64,000 nucleotides of DNA from positions 29,605,366 through 29,669,365 of the forward strand of contig CM025854.1 in assembly GCA_003952965.2 (NCBI GenBank), read 5' to 3'. This document shows positions 35,291 to 47,899 of the stretch, in pieces (the stretch's first letter is position 1; each line of letters starts with the position of its first letter). Both the position numbers and the translations under genes were made by a program. Source of the stretch: Morella rubra (lineage: Eukaryota > Streptophyta > Magnoliopsida > Fagales > Myricaceae). A model generated the notes under the pieces. That model made no database searches. It saw nothing but the letters and a program-made list of their open reading frames with translations, and was not told where the DNA came from.

Positions 35291-38200
35291 ATGTTGAAGC
35301 TTAGGTTGCTTTGTTATATGTCTATGATTCAAAATTGGAGGTATTGTTCATGTCGAGATCTGTTTCAATTGGTGACCCCATTCACCTTAAGTAGACCAAA
35401 CTCTCAAACTTTATGAGATGCGGATTGAAGAGAAAGAAGAGGTCCATATACGTTGGTCCACTGTAGTGATCTTTCGAATCCATTCAATTTTGTTTGCTAT
35501 TGTGTAGCTTTTTTCTGGACCTGCAAAGGAATACCATTTTGTCTTCGAGCCTTGTCTAAATCCATCTAAACATTTTGGACATGCCTACAAAGAAACACTT
35601 TTAGAACATAATTTTTACATGGGAGGAAGATTGCATTTGTGAGATATACTGTGCGCATATATCTTCAGACCTGTTAGATCCGTCTAAACTACATGAGTGA
35701 TCTCACTGAGTTTTATGATTAAACTTGTCAGAGTGGAAGACATCCTAGAGTCATGACAGATTTGAACTTCTCTGGAAATATCTGCATTATAAGAGGTTGG
35801 GGGAGAACCATTGATGTTGAAAAAAATACCAGAGTATAAGTTAAGTATTGGCTTAATTCCGAGTCAAAGGTTGAATCAAATTTAATTGTAATGTGTCTCT
35901 CCGTGAGAATGAGTTTAAGTGTTCAAGAGTTATTGTAATATTTCCTACATGTGTATTGCAAGAGAAAAAAATAACCTCTGTATAATAAGGAGATCGTCCC
36001 ATTGATTAATTGAGCCCCCATTTGAGAAAGAAAAACACCTTTGAGAAATCTAATTGCTATATTTTTCTCTCATACAATCATCTTGAAACTAACATTCCAT
36101 TGTGAAGCATTTAGAGTGCTAGAGGAGTTTGGTTGTCGGAATTCTGGTATTTAAGAAAGAGTTGCTTCGTGAAGCATCCATAAGAAAAGCCTCAAAGGTC
36201 TAAGATTGTTTTCGCATGAGGTGGGTCTGAGCAATGTTATTTGAATTATTACATCAGAGATGTCAGAATGAGCAAAGGGCTTTCTAGTATTTGAATTATT
36301 GTTTGTAGTATTTTTCTTCTTAGTAAATTTTAAGTGTCGTTTATAGTTCGGAATAGTTTTTCTTTTTAAGAGTGCTTCAAAAAATATTCACTTCGTCAAC
36401 AAAATCTTATCTCTTTGTGAATTTGATTTATTTTTTGATTATTTATTTTGTTGATTTAATTTGTTATTGTTTAGATTTATGCGGAACGGTTTTGGAACAT
36501 CTTCTGAAATTTTTGTAATACTTTTAATTAGAGGGGAAAATGCTTATTCACCTCTTTCTAGGTGTTGTTTGGGTCTAAAAAGTAAATTTTTCAAAAATAA
36601 TTAAAGCCATCAAGTTGCACTAGGACTTGTTTCTTTTTCTTTCTTATTTTTTTATATTTTATTTTCTTCTCTCTTCGACCCCCTCTTCTGTTGGCGGGCA
36701 TAACCGAAGGTTACTGAGGGTCAAAACTACGGAGAGGCGATACGGGAGGACTGAGGAGGGTTAGGAAAAGAAGAGAACGACTAACAGGACAGTTGGAGAT
36801 TTTCAGATTTAAGGCCGATGGAAATACCTAACTTTGTGTGAATAGAGAAAAATAATGTAAAGCAGTGGTCCCGAAGAACTAAGAGCCAGGACGCTCATGC
36901 AATTCATTATAATTTATGTTGAGGTTGAAAGATACCTGCAATTACTGCAAACCATCATCTTACTTAGCTTAGAATGTCTTTAGCTATGAAAGCTACACAT
37001 AGTTGTGTCCGACTTTTGGACATGTGATCTGCTGTATTAAGATTTTGAAGAACTATTTAACTCACTAGGGCCGGTATATGTAGGTACCAACTGATATATA
37101 TATATATATATATGTACTGTCCTATTAGACTGATCACCAGACAGTCACAGGACAGCCCCAGTGACTAGTTTTCTTTTTTTCTAAGGTGTACCGTGACTTC
37201 ATACCTTTTAGGTGAAAAATATAAGTCAGGAAAAGTTATACGCTTCTTCTTTTTTGGCCTTTTTCTTTTTCGTGCAGGTAAAACATTGCATCCACGAAAT
37301 TTTGATTGAGTTTGAATTACCAGCTGAAGGTTTAAATAGTTACATTTCACTCACAGGTCTAATCGTATATGCTTGATTAGCTTATGGATTAAAACAGCCA
37401 ACAAAAAAGTCAATGGCCATCATATGTTATGGTGTTTTCTGAGTCTTTCCCAATAAGTATGATTTGCATAGTGAATTTGAGTGTTTTGGGGTTGAAAAAT
37501 TCTTTGAGGATCTGACCTTTGGGTAATGAAGCACAACCGATTGGACTAAAAGTTGACAAATTGAACTCAGGCTGAACAAGTGATTGCTTAGAAAAAGAAA
37601 AAAGAAAAAAGAAAAGAAAAGAAAAAAACAAGTGACTAAAATATAACCGAGCCGCAGAATTATTTACCTGTAAGTGTACCAAGCCACAAAAAGGATTTCT
37701 CGAATTGTACTTCGTGGCAGTCACTAATTAGACTCCATTCCACCTAACAATGTTACTATAATAATTTCCTCTGCAATAAACAATAAAATTAACATCCAAA
37801 AATCTACTCTATCTCTGTTCCAGCTTGCTCTTCTAAAATATTCAGCACATCTCAAGTAAGAAGCTGAGGTGATGCATACATAAAAAGGGATCTGAATGCA
37901 ACACCTTACTAAAAAGAAAGGGAAAAAAAAATGGTTGTCTTTTGGAACTAAGGGAAATAGTCATTCCTCTAGTAAACAAGAAGACTTATATTGAAATGTC
38001 TGTCAAATCCGGTTCAGCTCGCTTAATTAATTACCACTAGATCGAGAAGCAGAGTCTAAGGAATAAGAGATACCAAGATTCAAATGTCGTGACTCTCCGT
38101 TAATTTCATTCAAAAAGGTCTGGTAAAAGTATGCTACCTGATGGGTTGTTCCAAGTGGATTTAATTTTTCTAAGCAGTTAACCTAATGCGTACACTGATC

Positions 38201-38778
38201 ATTTATGGTATATTAAATATTTACTAGCTAGGTGCATTCAATATGCTTATCATGATATGTTATTGCAGTGGAGGGCACCCCATGCCTATTCTAGATTGGT
38301 TGACTTTGACATGTAATGATCTCGTCACGTAAAAATCCATGAGAAATACGTGACCAGCACCAACTAACAAGTCTAATTATCAAGCAAATGATAAAAATAT
38401 GTGAGGCCAATATCTTTTGCGGCTTCCTTCCTGAACCAGTCATTGATTTACACCAGGAAATATGGGGGAGAAGTTTCTTCCAAATCAGCTACTTTGACTT
38501 ATACATTGGATATGTTCCTTTCGGGGTTATCGGTGGAAACATAACGTATAAGCTTCCCTGGGTTTCTCTCTCTCTCTTACTATCTCATGCGGGAGATGCA
38601 CACAATAGCTAGTTGTCTACAGGAAACCCAGATTTAGCTTTGAAGAAATGAATATAGCGGTCATGCTCCCAGGTAAGGAACAGCTTTCATCCAACGGATT
38701 ACATACGAATCGGACAAGGCATAATCACTCCCTCTTCATGTGATTATGCCATGCATGGACTGAGTTGTTTTGTGAGCT
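35291..38778. other. Intergenic, 3.5 kb
   Basis: No exon is supported. It contains a possible solo LTR (35815-36566), a (TA)n tract at about 37085-37112, a purine (GAAAA)n tract at about 37590-37625, and the promoter of the 5-phosphatase gene at its right end. Confidence 0.45.
35815..36566 (+). mobile_element. Possible solo LTR of a Ty1/Copia retrotransposon (fossil)
   Basis: The stretch starts with TGTTGA and ends near ATTCACCTCTTTCTAGGTG, a terminal pattern common in plant Copia LTRs. An internal TTGCTTCGTGAAGCA block also recalls Copia LTR transcribed regions. No gag or pol is seen beside it and no clear target duplication was found. It is an old, incomplete copy if real; borders are approximate. 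Confidence 0.35.
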
Positions 38779-41201
38779 ATGGACATTGGGAACCAGAAGG
38801 TGAGAGCTCAAAGGCTTGGCAAATGGTTTAAGCGGAAGCAGAAGAGAGATGACCCGTTTTCCTCGACTGAAGTTTCAGGTTAACTTCTTCTTCTGTCTTT
38901 TTTTTCTTCTTTTCACGGTTTTAGTTTTATTTAATTCCAAGCGTCCAACTCTGTTACAGATAGGGGTGAGGATGATGACAGTAGCGATTACCTGGATAGC
39001 GTTCTCGGGCGGTCAAGGGAGATGGATCCATGCACTTCAACCAATGAATTAAGGTGAGGTTTCGTTAGATTGTGTTGGAGAGAAATAAGTCAAGAGATGA
39101 TGATTGTTCTAGTGTCTGCATACTGCAGAATTTTTGTGGGCACTTGGAATGTTGCAGGAAGATCACCTATAGGGAGTCTAGCTGTAGATTTGGACGAGTG
39201 GTTGAATCTCAAAGATGCTGCCGACATGTATGTTATTGGGTATGTAATAATTGTGGGTTGTCTTGACGTCCTTGTCTCTAGAATTCCATGTAAAAAAAAA
39301 CTAGAGTGATTTGACAGCAAAAAATTTCTACTTGCAGATTTCAAGAGATTATACCTTTAAAGGCCATTAATGTAATAGGAGCAGAAGATCTAACTGAAGC
39401 GACTAACTGGAACATGCTTATAGAAAAAACGCTCAATGGCAAATATGGATGCCCGTGGTTGACACCGATGCTGAATATAATCTCAAGCGACAGTTACCAC
39501 TATGCTGGAGATCCCAAATTGAGAAGAAAAAACAGTTTTAGTGGCATTATTGGAACTCCAACCAGAGAGAGACCAAAGAATCAACATGACAACTTACATG
39601 GAAGCAGTCAGTACAAGCTAATGGCTAGCAGGAAGATGGTTGGTGTTTTTATTAGTGTGTGGATGAGAAAGGAATTGCTCAGGAAGTATTGCATTTCAAA
39701 CGTGAAAGTTTGTTCAGTTGCTTGTGGCATCATGGGTTATTTTGGAAACAAAGGTGCGGTTTCTGTAAGCATGACAATTGAAGGAACTAGTTTTTGCTTC
39801 ATTGCTGCCCACTTGGCTTCCGGTGAGAAAAAAGGTGATGAAGTAAGAAGGAATCACCAAGTATCAGAGATCTTCAGGCGAACTTCTTTCGGTCGATCCC
39901 CTAAAAATGCTACTAGTTCTTCCCCTCTCACCATCTTAGGACATGAGTAAGTGGCCCTTCTCCAAACAAATATATAACCAGTATAAGATGTTCAACCTTT
40001 GCCTATACAAATCTTTCAATAGTTGAATGTTGATCCTCACTCTATTTGGGTGTAAAGTTAATATTGTACTTCTATTTCAACAGCCAAATTGTTATTACTA
40101 AAATTCAAATATATCCGTTTACTTAAAGAACTTGGGTGAGGGGGGTGAGGAAAGACTTGATAAAGCTAGATTGAAGAGAATTATGATGTGACATTACCTA
40201 CATTGATGGAATTACTGATCTTTAACAATTCGAAATTCTTATCTTTGTTGTATAGCCGGATATTCTGGTTTGGGGATCTCAACTACAGGCTATGCTTGGA
40301 GGACAGTTTTGCTAGGCAGCTGATAAAGAAGCAAGACTGGAGAGCGTTGCAAGAGTTCGATCAGCTCCGAAGGGAACAAAAAGATGGAAGAGTATTCCAC
40401 GGTTGGAAAGAAGGAAGTATAGATTTTGCGCCTACGTATAAGTATTCTGCCTACAATATTAACTGTTACTCAGGCGGCCTTCCAGGCAGATCAGGAGAGA
40501 AGCAAAGGACTCCAGCATGGTATAGCTATCACTCTTTCTTCTTGCTTAGTTTTTAACTGCATTAGGCAATAGGCATGACACTCGTGGGGCCAGTACTAAG
40601 CTTAGTGTCAGTGGCTGGTCCTAACTCGATGGACCATATGAGTCCCCACAATTTGCAAGAATTGACGTTGATGGCAAAGCTCGTGCACTTGCTCAGGAAA
40701 ACGAAAAAACATAAACCATGTGTTCATTGGAGAGACGTACGGTTTGTGTGAAAGTGCCTTCCACCAGCAGCAGAACATGATCCTGATTCTGCTGAACACC
40801 GAATTAACAAATGGAAAAGGGTGAATATTAGTTGTAGCACTTAAAAACAATTTGTCTTGTAAGATACATGATATTTTGGTGATCATTCAGTCCTGTTTAC
40901 GTATAGCCTGGGTTGCAAGTGATAGCTTGACTGAATTTCCATCCTCATACTGTCAATTGGTAGTACTAAAAAAAATTGTCTGCTGTTTAAAAGAACTTGT
41001 GAGAATGAGAAGACATCATGTAATGGCAGGTGCGACAGAATTCTTTGGTATGGAAGGGGCATAAAGCAACTATCCTATTTTCGCACGGAAAGTAAGTTTT
41101 CCGACCATCGGCCCGTCTCTGCCCTATTTTCTATGCAGGTAAATCTGTTAAGTCTACCAGTACAGGAATTGTTGCAATGCGCACCATTCTTCCCACCATA
41201 A
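38779..41201 (+). CDS. Type I inositol polyphosphate 5-phosphatase, six exons, 449 aa
   Basis: Exons: 38779-38878, 38960-39053, 39129-39239, 39338-39946, 40256-40519, 41030-41201. The sum is 1350 nt with GT-AG introns. The N-terminus is basic ([14 protein letters not shown]). The catalytic domain starts at [11 protein letters not shown] (residue 65) and continues with [21 protein letters not shown] and [15 protein letters not shown]. The two signature motifs are [10 protein letters not shown] (from 308) and PAWCDRILW (391-399), followed by SDHRPV (417-422). These residues form the Mg-dependent 5-phosphatase active site acting on Ins(1,4,5)P3 or PtdIns(4,5)P2. Plant relatives lack WD40 repeats in this short class. 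The last exon reads straight through a GTAAAT to a TAA at 41199-41201; an alternative splice after SMQ is possible, so the last 14 residues are uncertain. Intron 5 holds a duplicated gene fragment. Confidence 0.88.
40648..40905 (+). repeat. Duplicated gene 3' end inside intron 5 (copy A)
   Basis: About 258 bp here matches 47169-47427 in inverted orientation at roughly 90% or better by eye. It reads [21 protein letters not shown] followed by TAA at 40712-40714, then what looks like a 3' untranslated region. It is unrelated to the phosphatase and was inserted into its intron. Confidence 0.8.
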
Positions 41202-41935
41202 GGGCTCCTATACGAAATGTAAGTTCTCCCTGATAGCCCAAAATTTTTCGATGCTCAAGAAATTATATATCCGAATAGATTACAGCAAATTAAGTCATTT
41301 AAGTTCCTAAACTTGTTACCCTAATAAGATTGTTCTTGTCATTAACATTATTGTTCTCAAAACTAGTGTAATCAGTGCAGGGTCTGAGTGACACACAACG
41401 AAGTGGCCAAATCAACATTTCTATTGTTTGTAAAGGACGTTGAAGAATCACAAATAGATATGCGTACTTGTAGATCAAACAGAACAGAATGCATACAGCT
41501 GGCCTATGTAGCTGCACACTGGCTTGATATTCTTTTATCTTATGGCCCTCTTTCCTTTACTAGTTTCTCTGTTACCTATGGGATTTTTGTTTGTTTGTAA
41601 TAGCAATTACATGAAGAAAAAAAATACATCGCTATTGTTCAAATGTAGAGGGGATTATATAGCAAAATGAAGTGTATGAACATTGAGATTCTTTGAAATG
41701 GCAATGAAAATAAGATGAACAGAAAATGCAATTCCAAACAAGTAGCAGGTCTTTTTATCTCCTTCTGCAAAAAATACGCAGTAAATCTTTCCCAGAACAC
41801 ATGCCTTTTAGTTAACATCTAGAGCCATTGGATTTTGATATTAACAGAAGTGCCATGAATGTGTGGACGCTCAAGTTCTCAGATTGTAGTATGTAGTGGA
41901 CAAGATTAACAACACAGATGCAGTGACACCAAACA
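41202..41935. other. Spacer between convergent genes
   Basis: The 5-phosphatase (+) and the coiled-coil gene (-) end facing each other. This 0.7 kb should hold both 3' untranslated regions. No exon or element is seen. Confidence 0.45.
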
Positions 41936-44900
41936 TCAGTTTGCCTCATTTACCTGAAGAAATTCTCCCAGCGCCTCCACATTATCTAGATGACAAGTAG
42001 GACATACACATCTCCTCTGCAGCTCCTCGCCAAGGGAAGCACAAGTGACTTCCAGTTCAGAAGTCTGCTTGTTCCCAGTCAAAGAAACGTTCTTGGCTGG
42101 TTGAAAATAAGTTACTCAAAGCACACAAAAAATAGCTCAGATCACAAAAGCAAGCATGGTTTCCCAATTCAATACTAGCTTTATAATTGAGTTTACTGAG
42201 TTGACCCAGAAAACAAAACAAGACAACGCAAACTACAAACTGAGAGCTTTGTTTTTATTTTTACTAATCGTTCTAATGTAGGTTGTCACAAGCTTCTAAC
42301 ATCTGTTTCCTTTCATGCATTTCTTGGTAAAAAAGCATTAACTTGTTGAAGAATCTGTACCTAAGAGGGGATATGGTTTTTCAAAAGGTGACCCTACTTA
42401 TGAAGCGCAAGCAATTGTTAAACGCATAGTTCATACATACAGCACTTCTCTGAATCATTTACCATGAATCGATATGAGCTTGGCCATTTTCTTCAAGTTA
42501 AACATTTAGATTTTATAAAGAATTATTATTTATTGTAGATTAACTAGGAAACTAACTGCTTAGAAAAAAAGTAACCTAACTAGATAAAGTACTTATAGTA
42601 ATATCCATTAGGATATCTTGTTATCTCCTGCAATGCTTTGGTTGCTTTCAATATCACTTCCATCAAAGAGACCTTCTTCTCGTAATCCACGAATTCCTGC
42701 TGGACCTGCAGGAGTCACAGACAAAAAAAGTATTCTCAGGTTATTTTCCACAAGAAAATTGCTACAAGACCACAGATGAAAAAGGATGAACACCTAGGCT
42801 AGACCTTCTGAAAATTGCCTTATATTGCTGAACTATTGAGCAGAGGACCAACTTCTCACCTGTTTTTGAAGATTCTGTTCTGCTTGGTATTCTTCTTCCT
42901 CCTTGGTCGTTTGACATACTATATGGGCCAGTGTCTGCTCCAGAGTTTTTAAATCAACCTCAGGAACTTCCTCCATATGTTTGTGTTCTGCTTCTGAGAC
43001 AGTCAAAACTCCCTCAGTTCCTAGGTAAGGACCGGGAATGAATGTAAGTAATTCCATGAAAGAAATATTGCAGTGAAAAACAAAGCAAAATTAGGAAGGG
43101 AAGAGGAAGTGGAAACAATGAGGGTCTGGCATGGTAGAGAGGCATAGAAGAGGTCCTTAATATGCGCAATTAGCTAAAAGTCGGCAACAAATTAGCTTGA
43201 GGATTACATTTATCTAAACTGACGTTTGTCTCCAAAGTTACTCATATGCTCAGGACAGGATATTGTCAATCAACAACGTTAAACCATTCCATGAAGAGAA
43301 TTCATTATTCCCCAAGTTTGTGGAAATTCAATCGAGGCCCATACTTCAGTTTTTCAGGATGCAGTTTGATTTATATTTCACCTATTTAAAGAAGAAACTA
43401 ACTGAACAGCTCAACTTGCTGAGGGTTTTGGGCTTTACGTTCATAATTAGCCACAGATTGGAAATAGTTGTATATTTTGTGAACTTTAGGAACAATTGCT
43501 AGACTAATCAGGAAGGCCCAGTTTTCTAATGAGAGGCGCATGCCACCAATGACCAACCAATACAAAAACTTTACTGCTATGAACTTTCTTCCCATTTCTG
43601 TAATTACGTGAATGAGATGGAAAATCAATTTCCTTCGTGGTACTGCAATTGTACAAAAGCCAACCTGCAGCAGTTCCAACGCTAATTTTGTGGTGAACAT
43701 TAGAAGTGATTGCCACTTGAAATTTCCTGCATTAACAAGCAGCAATGTCCGTAGTAATTAAGTGCCAGGATAAACACTTAAAATTGAATTAGCACATTCA
43801 TTTCAGAATGCAAAATGAGTTGGTGAATGGGGAAAAGAAACACTTCAACAGAGATCTAACAACAATTTCAAGGTGCATATAATGTTAAGAGGTATTCCGT
43901 ATGTTCTACTCACTCGAAAGTGCAACGTGCACAATGGTTAGTCTGGTTTAAAAAATGCAAGGCTGTAGGAGCATCAAGATCTTGTTATCTGTTTAATGCT
44001 ATATTATGATGACAGCAAAAGTACTGGGAGATGTCAGCAACAAAAATTATAAGAAACAAAGCAACAACAAAATGCTGTCTAATGGAGCAGGACTTGATAG
44101 AATGCAGTGGAAGTATAATGTCGTTAATGAATGATAAGCACAATGGCCACTATAGTTTAGAGCCATAATTATTCTAATGCGTTAATAAGCTTTCTTGAAA
44201 AATGAAACCAACCAGTGCACTATCTTAAAAGCATGGGCTGTCCCTTGGCAATTCGGCAATAGATATGAGATACATATCTTGGGGATTTCCTGTCTTTGCT
44301 TTATGCAAAACCCAGCTAAGGATAATCTGACAAAGAATTGTTTATGTACACGAAAAAAGCTTCACATGACATAGAGAAGCATTGTCGTGAATCAGGATCG
44401 TAAGGCAAAAACTGGTCGGTGCAAAATCCGATTACCCTTCCATCACACAGTTCCGTCTATGTTTTCTGCTGTCCCTAAAGACAGCAAAAATAGACAAATT
44501 CCAGTAAAGCTCCAAGTGTCTTAGGTTTTTTTATTTTCCTTTTTTAAAAAAAAGGTAAAACGCTAAGATCGGTGAAAATGGGGCCAACCTTAGCTTAGCG
44601 TTGAGATCAAACATTTGGCTTATAAACTCATCGCTGCGTAGAAAAACAGAGGAACTTGTAAAAACGCCAGAAATAAAATTGTTCTGGACAAAAAACAGCA
44701 TACTCAAAAGAAAAATGTGGTGCGAAGACGAAGACTATGTACCGTAAAGCTCCTCCGTTATCCTTTGCATGGTACAAACACATTTTCGATACATAAACGG
44801 ATGAAACATAAACAGGAATGAGTCGGTAGCAAAAAAGAAAATGTCGAATGAAGAGAAAAGCCAGGCCAATACCTTAAGAGCCTCCAGATCAGATCCAACG

Positions 44901-45627
44901 GCGGATACTTCCTCCTGAATCAGGGAAATTCTAGCCTGAAAGAATGTAAAAACAATTATATTAAACATAATTCCAAAAAAACTTGATCGTATTAAGTAGT
45001 AATCCAATCAGATATTTACACGAAATTGAAAGTAACAAAACCTCTAGAGTTTGAATCGAATTTTCGTTCAAAGCATGTTCCACTTCGTAGCCTTTAAGCT
45101 CTTGTTCAGCGGTTTCTTTTGCGCGCTTGGCATCTGCGAGCTCCGCATTAGCTGCTTCGAGCTCAGATCGTAGCTCTTCATTTTGCTTCTTCAAGCCAAT
45201 AACTCTTCTCTCTGCATATTTCACAACATATACAGATGAAGATCCATGGTAAATTTTCGCAACCAGCAAAGATAAATAAATTCTAGAGTATCTGTTTGGT
45301 AGCCGGAAAATGAAGGACGAGAGAGAAACTCAATGTTCTGTTTCTCAGATTTCTATAGTTTGGACCTGAAAAACTTTGCACTGGCTGCATCCAGCTCTAC
45401 TATTTTGGTTACTTGATGAGATTAGAGTGTTTTTATATTAAAAACACTGCATTAAGTACGAGATTCAGAGCTGATTTTCCTTGTAATTCTTCCTGCATCA
45501 CTTTCTCGGAAGCCAAAAGGAGAAGAGAAAATGGAGAAATCACTGACAGAGTACCTCCTTGCGATTTTTCAGAGGCAAAGTCACGGATTAGAGTGAGGAG
45601 ATGCTTCTGAGGGTCAGTTCCCGCCAT
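41936..45627 (-). CDS. Plant coiled-coil protein with C-terminal Cys cluster, about eight exons, function unknown
   Basis: Exons read on the minus strand: 45627-45555, 45211-45042, 44935-44873, 44762-44743 (20-bp microexon), 43726-43665, 43020-42860, then 42705 to about 42620. These join in phase by GT-AG. A further coding stretch, 42096-41936, reads KNVSLTGNKQTSELEVTCAS, then EELQRRCVCPTCHLDN, ending VNEAN and TGA. It is very likely the last exon, but I could not find an in-phase junction to it. If unspliced, the frame after 42705 stops at 42580. The N-terminus MAGTDPQKHLLTLIRDF leads into a long coiled coil (KKQNEELRSELEAANAELAD). A second helical part contains LEQTLAHIV and EEEEYQAEQNLQKQ. 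The C-x-C-x2-C cluster could bind metal. I do not recognise a named protein. Confidence 0.75.
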
Positions 45628-47168
45628 GGCTTTTGAGCTTCGGTTTCGCGCTTCTTCTGCACAAAGCTTGTAACTGCTTCTGACTCTCTGAGACTCCCTC
45701 TATTTAAATTTTTGATTATTACTGTTTGAGGCTCCGCTAGGCAGTTCCCGTTACAAAAAAAAAAAAAAAAACAAGGGCCCAACGAGAGCCCAATTCACCG
45801 GGCGAATTAAACGCTTAGAAAGGCCTCCAACGAACTATAAGTTCAAAACATAAATTTGTTTTGGACTAGTACACGTGAGGCCCAACCTATAGTACAAAAC
45901 AAATTCAATGCTTAGAAAAGGATCGGACGCCGTTAGAGAATCTTTAGATGTTTTGGACCAGTACACGCGAATTCGACCTGGAAATATCAGCCCAAGAATA
46001 CAACGGAGCTCATTGAAGCTTTCACACCTTAGTAATTCTCCATTTTTGTTTAGGAAAAGAGGATTGCGTTACGCTGATCTTTATATTGTAAATTTACTAA
46101 TTTATGGTACATTTCATACGGAATGAGACAAAAGTCCCATCTTATCCACGCAAAAAACAAAAAACAAAAAAACAAAACAAAACTTCCATCTGAACTGAAC
46201 AGGTGTACTGGAAACCCGGCGGTGCATGCTACCATTGGAAAAGTGTGGTGATTAGTAGCGCGGCGGTGGCACACAGGTTGAAGTCACGTATGGTACTTGG
46301 ACATCATTATTGCGGTCTAGGATAAAGTGAAAGTGATCTAAAAAGGGACCCACCCATCTCTGTTGGTCAAGCAATCCCTGTAGCTTACTGCCCCACTGGT
46401 CAGACTCCAAAGAACCCCACCCGGCGCCACCCACACTATTTTAACCGAGTTGTCTATATTTATCACAGACTTGGACACTTTTCTGTTTTTTGTCCTCAAG
46501 CACGAGTCTCTTCTCCGATTTTCTCTTTCAAAGTTCGTAAAGTTCTCCTGAAGTAAAATACAAATATAAAAAGGTCATTGATGTCCGTGGCAATACTGCA
46601 TGTAATCTCAATGCTGGTGGAGGGGACCTTAAGGAACAAGGGGGTTATATGGGTACTGTATGTTAATTAAACATAGTGGAAGGAGCATCAAGAGGGGACT
46701 TAAGTATATATAAGTAGTGGTGAGGAGGGTCCTTAAGGAGGAATATATTCCTTTGTATATATGGCGGTGGTGGGAATCCCGGACCCAATTAGGAAGTGAT
46801 ATGTATATATATAGTATGTGGTGGAGATGAGCCTTGAAGTTCCCATGCCCTTGTGGGTTTCTCTATTCCACTCCCTTAATAACGATATTGGCTTTTTGGT
46901 ATTTTTCTTAAGACTTTGGATTTCGCAATCATCTTCTCCACTTCTAGATGCTTTTTCTTATTCAAAGATAACTTCATTTTCTCCACATAACAAGACTATT
47001 TTTTAAATTAATAAAGATGTTCGGATATTTATGTCTGTCTCAATCGATCATATATATTAGCATAACTTTGATCCATGAACCTAAACTACTCTTAGGGCTC
47101 TTTTTCTTATGTATATATGTTCTACTTTTAACTGTTGCGAGGAGTTTTAAGCATTGGAGACGGAGTTA
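45628..47168. other. Intergenic
   Basis: 45628-45780 is the leader side of the coiled-coil gene and includes a poly-A run near 45756. 46560-46840 is rich in short TATATA and GGTGG motifs. No exon or RNA gene is supported. Confidence 0.4.
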
Positions 47169-47427
47169 TACGTAAACAAGACTGGATGATCACCAAAATA
47201 TCATGTATCTTACAAGACAAATTGTTTTTAAGTGCTACAACTAATATTCACCCTTTTCCATTTGTTAATTCGGTGTTAGCAGAATCAGGATCATGTTCTG
47301 CTGCTGGTGGAAGGCACTTTCACACTAACCGTACGTGTCTCCAATGAACACATGGTTTATGTTTTTTCGCTTTCCTGAGCAATTGCACGAGCTTCGCCAT
47401 CAACGTCAATTCTTGCAAATTGGCCCT
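47169..47427 (-). repeat. Duplicated gene 3' end (copy B, inverted relative to copy A)
   Basis: This is the partner of 40648-40905. Both contain the same protein tail and downstream DNA. Copy B extends further 5' into coding sequence (see 47357-47503). Confidence 0.8.
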
Positions 47428-47503
47428 CGAGAGAGACCTGTTTTGTTGCTAGTGGAAGGATTCGCCACTTGCGAAAACTGGCTTGGCTCTTTATTTCAGG
47501 AAG
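47357..47503 (-). pseudogene. Orphan last exon of an unidentified protein
   Basis: After a minus-strand AACAG acceptor at 47504-47506, a 48-codon frame runs to [51 protein letters not shown]. Copy A keeps the last 21 residues with four substitutions or fewer. No upstream exon lies within reach, so this is a relocated fragment. I do not recognise the parent gene. Confidence 0.55.
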
Positions 47504-47899
47504 CTGTTATTATCTCCTTTCAGAAAAGCAAAGAGAAACATGAAGAGAAAGCTCTCGATCGGTAACCTCTAACTCTAAGCCAGGTTAATTTGATACGGGT
47601 CAAACTCAGCCGCACGCTTGAAAAAGAGTCCAAGTTGTGTCCTAATCACACTAGCAACTGGCGGACCTTTCCACGAGCGCATCATGTGATGCAATTTGCA
47701 AAAGCAGTCATATACAGCTAATTTCCTCATCACAGTTCACAAACCCCGAGTTGATGATCAAAGAGACTGATTTAGTCATCTCTGTCTCTGTCCAGGGTTA
47801 GTACAGGTTTTTTCGAGAAATCACGAGGCCATAGTATCTTCTTTTTACATTTTGGTTCTCAGTCGTAGGACAACACCCTTTGAAAATTGGTGAATTAGT

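Noticed and set aside
46258-46285. Short match (GTGGCACACAGGTTGA) to the ABCB H-loop region
   Set aside because: About 15 bases with no continued similarity on either side; chance cannot be excluded.
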